DNA of 64,000 nucleotides from Elusimicrobiota bacterium (GTDB taxonomy: Bacteria > Elusimicrobiota > Elusimicrobia > UBA1565 > UBA9628), in contig JACQWX010000080.1 of the NCBI GenBank assembly GCA_016209035.1, forward strand, positions 25,439 to 89,438. Direction: 5' to 3'. The notes under the pieces are model-generated. The model saw only the letters and a list, made by a program, of their open reading frames with translations. It made no database searches and was not told the origin of the DNA. A program made the position numbers and the translations under genes. This document shows positions 25,919-34,112 of the stretch, one piece after another; position 1 is the stretch's first letter; every line of letters starts with the position of its first letter.

Positions 25919-28900
25919 GGGAGACCATGATGGGCCTCGCCAGGGAATGGAGGAGGGAATTCGTGGCCCGCGCCTTCCTGGAAGGGGCGTTGCGTCTGGC
26001 GTCCTGGCCCGTCGCCTGGGTGGCGGTCATCCTCGCCGTGGACCGTTTTTCCGCCCTGCCGCAGGCAGGGCGGATAGGTTTGCTGTTCTTTTCGTCGGCC
26101 GCATGGGCCATGGCGGCCTTCTTCCTTCTGTGTTGGCCTCTCCTGCGTTTCGATTGGGGAGTGGTCCTTTCCGCCGCCGAGTCGCGGTTCCCTGACGTCA
26201 AGCCTTACCTCAAGACCGCCTGGGACCTGCGCCGCGCCGCGAGCCCGCACACCTCCGAGGACCTGCGCCGAGCCCACCTGGAGAGGACGGACCTCTTCCT
26301 GCGAAGGCTTCCGGACCATGTCCTGTTCCCCTGGCGTCCATCGGGCTGGGTCAAGAGCGGCGTCCTAGCGGCGGCGCTAGGCGGCTCCGCCATCACCGCT
26401 CTCTCGGATCCGGCGGCCTGGCAGAGGCTCTTCGCGCCGTGGGACGATCCCGCGCTCGAGAGCTTCGTCGCCGTGTCCCCGGGCGACCTTTTGGGCGAGT
26501 GGGGCAAGCCCGTCACCATCGAGGCGAGGTGGACCGCGCGGCCTGCGCCGTGGGCGCAGGGAGCGGACCTGCGGCTGTGGCTCAAGGGTCAGGGACTGCC
26601 CTGGCGCGCGACGGACTGGGACGCGTCCTCCCAGGAGCGGGGCAGCTTCGTGATCGCGGAGCTGGTCGCGCCGGTCGAGTACCGCGTGACCTGGAAGGGC
26701 GTGTCGAGCCGCGGCTACAGGCTCACCCCCTCGAGGGCTCCCGGCTGGAAGTCCCTGCAAGCGAGGGTTCGTTCGCCTCAGGGGGCCGTGACGGTCCTCT
26801 CGCTCTCTCCGGCCGAGGAGCTCTCCGCGTACCGCGGCAGCCACGTGACGATCACCGGGGAGCCGACCGAGGCTCTCAGCCAGGCGCGGCTCAGGTTCTC
26901 TGGGGGGGCCGCGCCGGTGGACCTCAATCCCGCGCCGGACGGCGGCGCGGTCGAGGCCGGAGGCCGAGCGCCACCTGCGCCATCAGGAAAGGTGTGGGCG
27001 GCAGGCGGCGCGGTCCAAGGCTGGTTCGTCGTGACGGAGGACGCGGTCTTCCACTTCGAGCTCTCCGCCCTGGACGGCCGGACGGACCAGGCGCCCGACG
27101 CCTACCGCCTTCGCGCGCTGACGGACCAGCCTCCGAAAGCCGACCTCCTCTCGCCGACGGCCCCGCTCCAGGCGAGCCGGCACGACGTCCTCCCGGTCGC
27201 GTACGCCGTCAGCGACGACCTGGGCCTCTCCAGGGTCTGCCTGCGCTATAAAGTGGGCGGCGGCCCTGAGGTTGAGGCCGCCTCGCGCGCGTTCGCATGG
27301 GGCGCGAAAGAGTTGTTCGGCGACTTCGGCTGGGACCTCCAGGACCTGCCGCACGGGGCTGTCGCCGAGTTCTGGATCGAGGCCCAAGACGACGCTCCAA
27401 GGCCGCAGAAGGCCCTCTCGGCCAAGGGTTCGGTCGAGATCGTGGACTTCGAGTCGCTGCACCTGGAGACCTACCGGCGAGGGACCAGCGCCCAGAACAA
27501 CATCTCGGGCCTCGTGAAGGCCCATGCCGGGGTCCTCAGCCTTATCGACGAGCTCGAGGTCTCGACCCGCCCCGGAGGGGGCCTGGCCGACCTTGAAGGG
27601 AAGCTCTCGGGACTGCCTGGGGCTTGGCGCATCACGGTAGGGAGCGTCTCGGACTTGGCGGCCTCCATGGGGTCCGACGTCTACTCCAACGCCGGTCTCG
27701 CGGAGTCCATGCGGTCGCTGGCCGAGGACCTGGGCGCCGTGGAGAAGGGCTCCCTGCCGGCCGCGGTGGAGGCGTCCCGCAAGCGCGACTGGGCTCTGGC
27801 GCGCAAGCTCCACCAACGTTTATCCGCCAAGCTGCGCGCGGCGCTGTCGGGATTCGACTCCTCGCGCAAGCTCCAGCGCCTCCAGGATTTCTACTCCCAG
27901 GCAGGCCGGATGACCCGGTCCGCGGAGAGCCTCGAATCGGCGCTCGACGCGGCGCGCCAGGGCGCGGCGCGCCAGGCCCAGGCCAAGCTCTCGGAATCGC
28001 TGAACCGCATCAAGAGCCTGTTGTCGCAGTTCGTCCAGGACCTTTCCGAACTCCCCAGCGTCCCGGCCGACCCGTCGGCCTCCCGGCAGGCGGTCGAACT
28101 CCCGCTGACCAGCGCGGTAGCTTCGTTGGCCGCGCTGGAGGCGGCCCTCAAGGCCGGCGACTTCGAACGAGCCGCGGCGCTGGCGCGCAGGCTCGCGGAG
28201 GACCTCGCGCGCCTGCAGCATGCGGTCGGGGACATCGCGGCCGGGGCTCTCGGCTTCGCGGGAGGCCCCACGCCCTTAGACGACGCGAGGCGTCTATGGT
28301 CCGAGGCGGTCGACGAGCAGGCCAGGAGCCTGGAGGCGACCCGCGCGGTCCACCGGTCTGCCATGGACAGGCTCCTGGAGGAGCAGAAGAGCCTCCTTGC
28401 GCAGCTCGCGGACCGCCAGAGGGTGCTCGTCAGCTCGGCGACGAGGTCCACGGCCAAGTTCCCGGCTGAGGCGTTGAGCGAGATGCGCGCGATACTGGCT
28501 GAGCTCGAATCAGCCAAGATCGAGCGGACGGCAGTCCGGCTGACCCTGGTGTCCTCACGGCTGCGTGCGGCGTCCCTGCCCCCGTCCGACCGAGGATGCC
28601 TCGAGTATTTCGCGGCCGAGGAGGACTCCATCCGGCGCCGGCTCGAGGACGCGCCGAAGACCCCTCCCGCGAGGCCGGGCGACGCCGCGTGCCGCGGCGC
28701 CGCGGCACAACAATCGGCCGCACGGTCCAAGACGCGCATGCTACAGAGCGGACTGGAGGCCCTGCCGTTCGACGCGATGCTCCCGGCGGGCGCGATCGAG
28801 CGGGTGGAAGGGGCGCAGACGGAGCAGGCCGCCGCGGAAGACGCCTTGGGGCGCGGCGACTCGTCGGCCGCCGTCGGTCCGCAAGAAGAGGCGCTGAGGC

Positions 28901-29178
28901 TTCTGGAGGTTGGCCTTTCGGACCTGGAGCGCTCGATGGAATCCCAGCGGATGAGCCGGACCGTCCTGCGCGAGACCTTCTCCTCCCCCTTGGGGACCGT
29001 GCGCCAGGGCAGGGGGGGTAGGGCCGGCGCCGACACCGGGTTCGTGCCCCTGCCGAGGGCCAGGGACTATGTCCCTCCTCGGGAGATCCGCGACGAGCTC
29101 GAACGCTCCCTCAAGGAGAGGCGTCCCCGGACCATGGACGGCGTGATCAAGGAGTACTTCAAGCGCATCGCCCAATGA
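25915..29178 (+). CDS. DUF4175-like large membrane-anchored coiled-coil protein
   Basis: 1087 residues. Two TM helices near the N-terminus (about 20-45 and 50-75), a third near 145-160, then beta-rich Ig-like segments (about 180-500) and a long helical, Ala/Glu/Arg-rich part (about 540-1010) ending in a conserved-looking tail (YVPPREIRDELERSLKER). The layout resembles DUF4175 proteins, whose function is unknown. A palindrome at 26051 and a family A repeat at 26944 lie in frame. It ends 13 bases before a response regulator gene with its own promoter. Confidence 0.55.
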   Translation: MRETMMGLAREWRREFVARAFLEGALRLASWPVAWVAVILAVDRFSALPQAGRIGLLFFSSAAWAMAAFFLLCWPLLRFDWGVVLSAAESRFPDVKPYLKTAWDLRRAASPHTSEDLRRAHLERTDLFLRRLPDHVLFPWRPSGWVKSGVLAAALGGSAITALSDPAAWQRLFAPWDDPALESFVAVSPGDLLGEWGKPVTIEARWTARPAPWAQGADLRLWLKGQGLPWRATDWDASSQERGSFVIAELVAPVEYRVTWKGVSSRGYRLTPSRAPGWKSLQARVRSPQGAVTVLSLSPAEELSAYRGSHVTITGEPTEALSQARLRFSGGAAPVDLNPAPDGGAVEAGGRAPPAPSGKVWAAGGAVQGWFVVTEDAVFHFELSALDGRTDQAPDAYRLRALTDQPPKADLLSPTAPLQASRHDVLPVAYAVSDDLGLSRVCLRYKVGGGPEVEAASRAFAWGAKELFGDFGWDLQDLPHGAVAEFWIEAQDDAPRPQKALSAKGSVEIVDFESLHLETYRRGTSAQNNISGLVKAHAGVLSLIDELEVSTRPGGGLADLEGKLSGLPGAWRITVGSVSDLAASMGSDVYSNAGLAESMRSLAEDLGAVEKGSLPAAVEASRKRDWALARKLHQRLSAKLRAALSGFDSSRKLQRLQDFYSQAGRMTRSAESLESALDAARQGAARQAQAKLSESLNRIKSLLSQFVQDLSELPSVPADPSASRQAVELPLTSAVASLAALEAALKAGDFERAAALARRLAEDLARLQHAVGDIAAGALGFAGGPTPLDDARRLWSEAVDEQARSLEATRAVHRSAMDRLLEEQKSLLAQLADRQRVLVSSATRSTAKFPAEALSEMRAILAELESAKIERTAVRLTLVSSRLRAASLPPSDRGCLEYFAAEEDSIRRRLEDAPKTPPARPGDAACRGAAAQQSAARSKTRMLQSGLEALPFDAMLPAGAIERVEGAQTEQAAAEDALGRGDSSAAVGPQEEALRLLEVGLSDLERSMESQRMSRTVLRETFSSPLGTVRQGRGGRAGADTGFVPLPRARDYVPPREIRDELERSLKERRPRTMDGVIKEYFKRIAQ
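26051..26073. repeat. Palindrome inside the DUF4175-like gene
   Basis: CCGCCCTGCC-GCA-GGCAGGGCGG, perfect 10-base arms, encoding ALPQAGR between two TM helices. Confidence 0.6.
26944..27012 (+). repeat. Family A in-frame repeat in the DUF4175-like gene
   Basis: Translated as GAVEAGGRAPPAPSGK then VWAAGGA. The glgA copy, read inverted, would give GAVEAGGRASPAPLGK then ASAAGG, so similarity extends about 65 bases. Confidence 0.75.
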
Positions 29179-29180
29179 TG

Positions 29181-29186
29181 TAGAAT
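29181..29186 (+). promoter_or_regulatory. -10 box of the response regulator/trpS operon
   Basis: TAGAAT, 5 bases before the ATG at 29192. Confidence 0.45.
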
Positions 29187-29191
29187 GCGTC

Positions 29192-29593
29192 ATGGCCAAC
29201 ATCCTGGTCGTTGAAGACGAGCCGGTCCTCCTCAAGAACATAGCGGCGCTCCTGGCGAAGTCGGGGCATACGGTCCTGACCGCCAGCGACGGCCTCGAGG
29301 TCCTCAAGCTGCTCGGCTTGGAGGGGAGGACGGCCGGGGCCATTCCCGAGGTCATCATCCTGGACGTGATGCTCCCCAACGTGAACGGCTACCAGGTCCT
29401 TCAGAAGATGCACGGGAACGCCGCGACCAAGGCTCTGCCCGTGATCCTCCTGACCGGCTACACCGAGCTTCGGGACGCCTTCGAGAAATTCAAGAACGTG
29501 AAGGCCTTCCTGCACAAGCCCTTCGACCCGAAGCGGCTGCTCAACTCCCTGGCCGACGTGCTCGCCGCATCGAGGCCGTCGTCCGGGGGATGA
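29192..29593 (+). CDS. Single-domain response regulator
   Basis: 133 residues, a complete receiver and nothing else: LVVEDEPVLLKN, VIILDVMLPNVNGYQV, ILLTGYTE and FLHKPFDPKRLL. It opens an operon with a site-2 protease gene (3-base gap), trpS, scpA, scpB and glgA. An orphan receiver leading housekeeping genes is unusual, and its kinase partner is not nearby. Confidence 0.88.
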   Translation: MANILVVEDEPVLLKNIAALLAKSGHTVLTASDGLEVLKLLGLEGRTAGAIPEVIILDVMLPNVNGYQVLQKMHGNAATKALPVILLTGYTELRDAFEKFKNVKAFLHKPFDPKRLLNSLADVLAASRPSSGG

Positions 29594-29596
29594 CCG

Positions 29597-30229
29597 TTGG
29601 AACTGATCTACCAGCTCCCCATCCTGCTGTTCTCCATCATCGTCCATGAGGTGGCTCACGGCAGGATGGCGCTGCGGCAAGGGGACGACACGGCCTTGAG
29701 GCTGGGGCGCCTGACCTTCAATCCGCTCGCCCACATCGACCCGATCGGGACCGTGATCCTGCCGGCCTTGTGCCTGTGGCGGGGCCTCCCGCTGCTGGGC
29801 TGGGCCAAGCCCGTCCCGGTCGATCCAGCCAACTTCAACCAGTATCGCAAGGCCATGGTGCGGGTGGCCGCAGCCGGGCCCGCGGCCAACCTCCTCCTAT
29901 GCGTGGCCGCGGCCGTGCTGGCGCGCAGCCTCTGGAGTCTGCCGCCCGTCCTCCCCGGGTTCCAGACTTCGATGGTCGTGGCGCTGCGCTATGCGATGAT
30001 AGTCAACCTCACCTTGGCCTTCTTCAACCTCATCCCCGTCCATCCGCTCGACGGGAGCAGGATCGTGTCCGGGCTTCTGCCTTGGAGGTGGAGCATGTCC
30101 TACGAGCGGCACGCCCCATACGGGGTGGCCATCATCCTGGCGCTGCTCTTCCTGGGGTTCCTCAACTATCTGGTGGGGGTCCCTGCCACCGTGTTCCTGC
30201 TGCTGCTGAGGAGCGTGGGGCTGGCATGA
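29597..30229 (+). CDS. Site-2 protease family (M50) membrane metalloprotease
   Basis: 210 residues with about five TM helices, TTG start. It has the zinc motif HEVAHG in LFSIIVHEVAHGRMAL and the second motif NLIPVHPLDGSRI that supplies the third ligand. This is the compact S2P subfamily without a PDZ domain. The order S2P, trpS, scpA, scpB is common in bacteria, so the link to the next genes is conserved context and need not be functional. The stop overlaps the trpS ATG (ATGA). Confidence 0.9.
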   Translation: MELIYQLPILLFSIIVHEVAHGRMALRQGDDTALRLGRLTFNPLAHIDPIGTVILPALCLWRGLPLLGWAKPVPVDPANFNQYRKAMVRVAAAGPAANLLLCVAAAVLARSLWSLPPVLPGFQTSMVVALRYAMIVNLTLAFFNLIPVHPLDGSRIVSGLLPWRWSMSYERHAPYGVAIILALLFLGFLNYLVGVPATVFLLLLRSVGLA

Positions 30230-31242
30230 CGGGTTCACAACGCAAGGTCGTGATGTCCGGGATGAGGCCCACGGGGAGGCTCCACCTCGGCAATCTGTGG
30301 GGAGCGCTCAGGAAGTGGGTCTCCATCCAGGACGAATACGAGTGCTACTTCGCCGTGGCCGACTGGCACATGCTCACCACGGCCTACGACCGGACCGAGG
30401 ACCTGGGATCGAACGTCCAGGAGATGGTCCTGGACTGGCTGGCCGCCGGCCTCGATCCGGCCAAGTGCGTCATCTTCAGGCAGTCGCGCGTCCCCGAGCA
30501 CGCGGAACTCCACCTGCTCCTTTCGATGGTGACGCCGCTCTCGTGGCTTGAGAACAATCCGACGTGGAAGGAATCTCTTGCGGAGCTGTCGAAGACCAAG
30601 CACGCCGATATCAGGACCCACGGCTTCCTTGGCTACCCGGTCCTCCAAGCCGCGGACATCCTCATCTACGGCGCGGACCTGGTCCCGGTCGGCCAGGACC
30701 AGCTGCCGCACTTGGAGATCAGCCGCGAGATCGCGCGGCGGTTCAACGGACTCTATGGCGGCGTGCTCGTCGAGCCGCGGGCCATGCCCACCGAGGCGGC
30801 CAGGGTGCCGGGGACGGACGGCCGGAAGATGTCGAAGTCCTACGGCAACACGGTCGACATCTTCGAGGAGCCCGACTCCCTTGAGGCCAAGGCGTCGGGG
30901 ATGTACACGGACCCGACCCGGGCCCGGGCCACGGATCCCGGGCATCCGGAGCCCTGCCCGGAGAATCCGCCGGGCTGCTCGGTGTTCGCCCTGCACAAGC
31001 TCTACAACCCGGGCTGGGAGGCTCGCGGGGCTGAGTGCCGCGCAGGGGCCATCGGGTGCGTGAGCTGCAAAGGTGACCTCCTGCGGCGCCTCGAAGAACC
31101 CTTCGAGGCCTTCAGGGTCAAACGGAGGCTCTACGACGCGCGGACCGTCGAAGGGATCCTTCAAGAAGGCAGCGTCAAAGCCCGCCAAAAGGCGGCTTTG
31201 ACGCTGGAAAGCGTCCGCAAGGCCATGAAGCTCACCCCATGA
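30226..31242 (+). CDS. trpS: Tryptophanyl-tRNA synthetase with a Fe-S-type cysteine motif
   Basis: 338 residues, class I synthetase charging tRNA-Trp. HIGH-type motif GRLHLGN near residue 18 and KMSKS at about 201. Near residues 248-278 there is C-x19-C-x6-C-x2-C (GCSVFALHK...AECRAGAIGCVSCKG). This is close to the C-x22-C-x6-C-x2-C motif that binds a 4Fe-4S cluster in Thermotoga TrpRS. It starts by overlapping the S2P stop and ends by overlapping the scpA ATG. Confidence 0.95.
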   Translation: MTGSQRKVVMSGMRPTGRLHLGNLWGALRKWVSIQDEYECYFAVADWHMLTTAYDRTEDLGSNVQEMVLDWLAAGLDPAKCVIFRQSRVPEHAELHLLLSMVTPLSWLENNPTWKESLAELSKTKHADIRTHGFLGYPVLQAADILIYGADLVPVGQDQLPHLEISREIARRFNGLYGGVLVEPRAMPTEAARVPGTDGRKMSKSYGNTVDIFEEPDSLEAKASGMYTDPTRARATDPGHPEPCPENPPGCSVFALHKLYNPGWEARGAECRAGAIGCVSCKGDLLRRLEEPFEAFRVKRRLYDARTVEGILQEGSVKARQKAALTLESVRKAMKLTP

Positions 31243-31970
31243 ACCCCGCCTACGAAGTGCATCTGGAGATGTTCGAGGGCCCGTTGGACCTCCTCCTCTT
31301 CCTCATCCGCAAGGACGACCTGGACATCTACAACATCCCCATCGCCCACATCACCCAGGAGTACCTCGACTACCTGGAACTCATGAAGGAGATCAACCTG
31401 GACGTCGCCGGAGAGTTCCTGGTGATGGCCGCGACCCTCTTGGCGATCAAGTCGCGGGCGCTGCTGCCGAGCCACGAGGAAGAGGTCGAGGAGGGGCCCG
31501 ACCCTCAGGCGGAGCTGGTGGCCAGGCTTCTCGAGTACCAGAAGTTCAAGGAGGCGGCCAAGGCCCTGGAGTCGCGGGCGGCCGAGTTCAAGGACATCCA
31601 CTACCGGGGAGAGCCCCATTTCGACGACTCGCAGAAGTCCCTGAGCATCGGCTTCCTGGACCTCTTGGAGGCGCTCAAGGACGTCTTGTCGCGCTGCGAG
31701 GAGAAGCACGGGGAGTTCCTGGGCGAGGAGTTCCCCATCGAGGACAAGATCGCGAAGATCCTCAGCCTCCTCGAGACCCGCGTCCAGGTCACCTGGGAGG
31801 AGATCTTCGGCGGGGAGAAGAAGCGCCGGGGAATCATCAGCTGCTTCCTGGCCCTGCTCGAGCTCATCAAGCTCGAACGGATCCTCGCGCGCCAGGAGCG
31901 GCCTTTCGGCCGCATCGTGGTCTTCAAGAGGAATGCTATAATCGAATCACCCAATAACTTGATAACTTGA
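31239..31970 (+). CDS. scpA: Segregation and condensation protein A
   Basis: 243 residues, the kleisin of the Smc-ScpAB complex. N-terminal motif YEVHLEMFEGPLDLLLFLIRKDDLDIYNIPIA and the central EYLDYLELMKEINLDVAGEFLVMAATLL are diagnostic. The C-terminal winged helix includes RRGIISCFLALLELIKLERI. The last residues (ESPNNLIT) and the stop are encoded by sequence belonging to a family C repeat half that also provides the scpB start. Confidence 0.96.
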   Translation: MNPAYEVHLEMFEGPLDLLLFLIRKDDLDIYNIPIAHITQEYLDYLELMKEINLDVAGEFLVMAATLLAIKSRALLPSHEEEVEEGPDPQAELVARLLEYQKFKEAAKALESRAAEFKDIHYRGEPHFDDSQKSLSIGFLDLLEALKDVLSRCEEKHGEFLGEEFPIEDKIAKILSLLETRVQVTWEEIFGGEKKRRGIISCFLALLELIKLERILARQERPFGRIVVFKRNAIIESPNNLIT

Positions 31971-31981
31971 TGCCTGACACC
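31964..31981 (+). repeat. Family C repeat arm at the scpA/scpB junction
   Basis: AACTTGATGCCTGACACC. It differs by one base from the right arm of the repeat at 59617-59634. In both places the internal ATG is the start of the next gene. Confidence 0.65.
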
Positions 31982-32635
31982 GAACTCAAGAATGCGCTCG
32001 AGGCGCTCCTGTTCATCACGGACCGTCCGCTTTCCGCCAAAGAGCTGTGCGCCCTCACCCAGGTCAAGGACCAGCCCCGGGTGGAGGCCCTGGTAGGGGA
32101 GATCCGCAGGGAGCTCGATGACCGGTCATCGGCGGTGCAGGTCATGGAGGTGGCGCAGGGGTTCCAGATGGCGACCCGGGCTCGCTACGCGCCGTTCATC
32201 AGGCGCTTGTTCACGGACCGCATGACGCTCAAGCTCTCGACGGCCAGCCTCGAGACCCTGGCCATCGTCGCCTATAAGCAGCCCATCACCCGCGCCGAGA
32301 TCGAGGACGTCCGGGGGGTCGAGGTGATCGCGGCGCTCGAGACCCTCATGGAGAGGGGGCTCGTTCACGTGGCGGGACGCAAGGAGACCGTGGGGCGCCC
32401 GCTGGAGTACGGCACGACGCCGGACTTCATGCGGCGCTTCGGCTTGAAGGGCCTCTGCGACCTGCCGTCCTTGGAAACCTTCGGGCCCAAGCCGGCCCAG
32501 GCGGCGGCCGAGACCGCGCCGGCCGCCCCCGGGGACCCCGGGCATCTGCCAGAGGCAGGTCACCCTTCGGGCGATTCCGAGCCGCGGCCGCCGATCTGGC
32601 CGACGGTCAAGGATGAAGATTCTCCAAGTAGCTAG
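31970..32635 (+). CDS. scpB: Segregation and condensation protein B
   Basis: 221 residues, the winged-helix dimer that works with ScpA and Smc. Typical motifs: LKNALEALLFITDRPLSAKEL and LETLAIVAYKQPITRAEIEDVRGV, then VAGRKETVGRPLEYGTT. The ATG lies inside a repeat arm, so residues MPDT derive from it. The C-terminal tail (PGDPGHLPEAGHPSGDSEP) is low complexity and contains a small palindrome at 32546-32558. It overlaps glgA by 23 bases. Confidence 0.95.
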   Translation: MPDTELKNALEALLFITDRPLSAKELCALTQVKDQPRVEALVGEIRRELDDRSSAVQVMEVAQGFQMATRARYAPFIRRLFTDRMTLKLSTASLETLAIVAYKQPITRAEIEDVRGVEVIAALETLMERGLVHVAGRKETVGRPLEYGTTPDFMRRFGLKGLCDLPSLETFGPKPAQAAAETAPAAPGDPGHLPEAGHPSGDSEPRPPIWPTVKDEDSPSS

Positions 32636-34112
32636 CGAGGCCGTCCCCTTCTGCAAGACCGGGGGCCTCGCTGACGTCGTCGGGGCGCTCTCCCAGAGGT
32701 TGGGCCTGGAGGGTCACGACGTCTGTCTCTTCCTTCCGAGGTACCGGTGCGTGGAATCGACCATGTCCGCGGCAGGGATGGCGCGGCCCATCACCATCAC
32801 GGTCGGCGGCCAGCCCGTGGTCGTGCGCCTGCGCTACGCGCAATGGAAGGCGGTCTCGGTCTACTTCATCGACCACCCCGAGTCCTTCGACCGGGAGGGC
32901 CTCTACGGGGGCGACGGCAAGGACTATCCCGACAACGACCGCAGGTTCGTCACCTTCTGCCGGGCCGTGCTGGAGAGCATCAAGGTCCTGGGCTTCAAGC
33001 CCGAGGTGATCCATCTGCACGACTGGCAGGCCGCCCTGATCGCGGCCTATCTCAGGAGGCTCTATCGCGAGGACCCCAGCCTCGGGCAGGCTTCGACCGT
33101 GCTCACGATCCACAACCTGGCGTACCAGGGGGTCTTCCCTCGCGAGAGCTTCTCGTTGACCGGGTTCGCGGAAAGCGACTTCACGGCGGGCCTGATGGAA
33201 TACTACGGGAACTTCGGCTTCCTGAAGACGGGGCTGACGCACGCGGACGCCATCACGACGGTGAGCCCCACCTACGCCCGCGAGATCCAGACCGCGGAGC
33301 GGGGGTTCGGCCTCGAGGGCATCCTCGCCTCGCGCGCCTCGGACCTGTGCGGGGTGCTCAACGGGGTGGACTACGAGGTCTGGAACCCCCAGACGGACCA
33401 GCATCTGGCCAAGCGGTATTCGGCGAGCAACGTCGCCCAAGGGAAGGCCGCGTGCAAGGCCGAGCTCTCGCGCCTCTGCGGCTTCGAGGACCGGCCTGAG
33501 ACCCCCCTCATCGGGATCGTCTCCCGGCTGGACAGGCAGAAGGGGCTCGACATCGCGGCGGCCGCGCTCAAGAGCCGGCTCGACCGCGCGAAGGTCGTGG
33601 TCCAGGGCGTGGGGGACGCCGAGTTGGCGGGCCTCCTCTCGAAGTTCGCCCAAGACCACCCCAAGTCGGTCTTCTTCCGGCCCGAGTTCGACGAGCCCTT
33701 GGTGCGCAAGATCTACGCCGGCGCCGACATCTTCCTCATGCCGTCGCGGTTCGAGCCCTGCGGCCTCGGGCAGATGATAGCGATGCGCTACGGCGCCGTT
33801 CCCGTGGTCAGCCGCACCGGAGGATTGGCGGATACGGTCTTCGAAGGCGACCCCCCGGCCGCCGACGCCTTTCCTAAGGGCGCCGGGGACGCTCGGCCTC
33901 CGGCCTCGACCGCGCCCTCGGCCAACGGGTTCCTGGCCGGGCCCGAGGATGCCGATGACCTGGGCCAGGCCATCGATCGGGCGTTGGCGGCCTATGCCGT
34001 CCCCGAGTCCTGGCGGGCGCGCGTCCTGGCGGGCATGGGATGCGATTGCTCGTGGGACCGGTCGGCGTCCATCTACGCCGACCTCTACCGGCGCAGCCGC
34101 AGGCTAAGGTGA
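32613..34112 (+). CDS. glgA: Glycogen synthase (ADP-glucose type)
   Basis: 499 residues, GT5. The N-terminus KILQVASEAVPFCKTGGLADVVGAL carries the ADP-glucose-binding KTGGLADV. The C-terminal half has SRLDRQKGLD, VGVGDAEL-like strands and PSRFEPCGLGQMIAMRYGAV with the catalytic Glu, then TGGLADTV. Between TGGLADTVFEGD and NGFLAGPED there is an insertion of about 25 residues that is an inverted family A repeat. The fold should tolerate it at this loop near the active-site cleft, but the effect on activity is unknown. Confidence 0.95.
   Translation: MKILQVASEAVPFCKTGGLADVVGALSQRLGLEGHDVCLFLPRYRCVESTMSAAGMARPITITVGGQPVVVRLRYAQWKAVSVYFIDHPESFDREGLYGGDGKDYPDNDRRFVTFCRAVLESIKVLGFKPEVIHLHDWQAALIAAYLRRLYREDPSLGQASTVLTIHNLAYQGVFPRESFSLTGFAESDFTAGLMEYYGNFGFLKTGLTHADAITTVSPTYAREIQTAERGFGLEGILASRASDLCGVLNGVDYEVWNPQTDQHLAKRYSASNVAQGKAACKAELSRLCGFEDRPETPLIGIVSRLDRQKGLDIAAAALKSRLDRAKVVVQGVGDAELAGLLSKFAQDHPKSVFFRPEFDEPLVRKIYAGADIFLMPSRFEPCGLGQMIAMRYGAVPVVSRTGGLADTVFEGDPPAADAFPKGAGDARPPASTAPSANGFLAGPEDADDLGQAIDRALAAYAVPESWRARVLAGMGCDCSWDRSASIYADLYRRSRRLR
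33855..33925 (-). repeat. Family A repeat, inverted, in frame within glgA
   Basis: Core CCGGCCTCGACCGCGCC at 33900-33916 is the reverse complement of the family A core; identity with other copies extends 28 bases (33889-33916). In the glgA frame it reads ARPPASTAPSANG. Confidence 0.75.
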
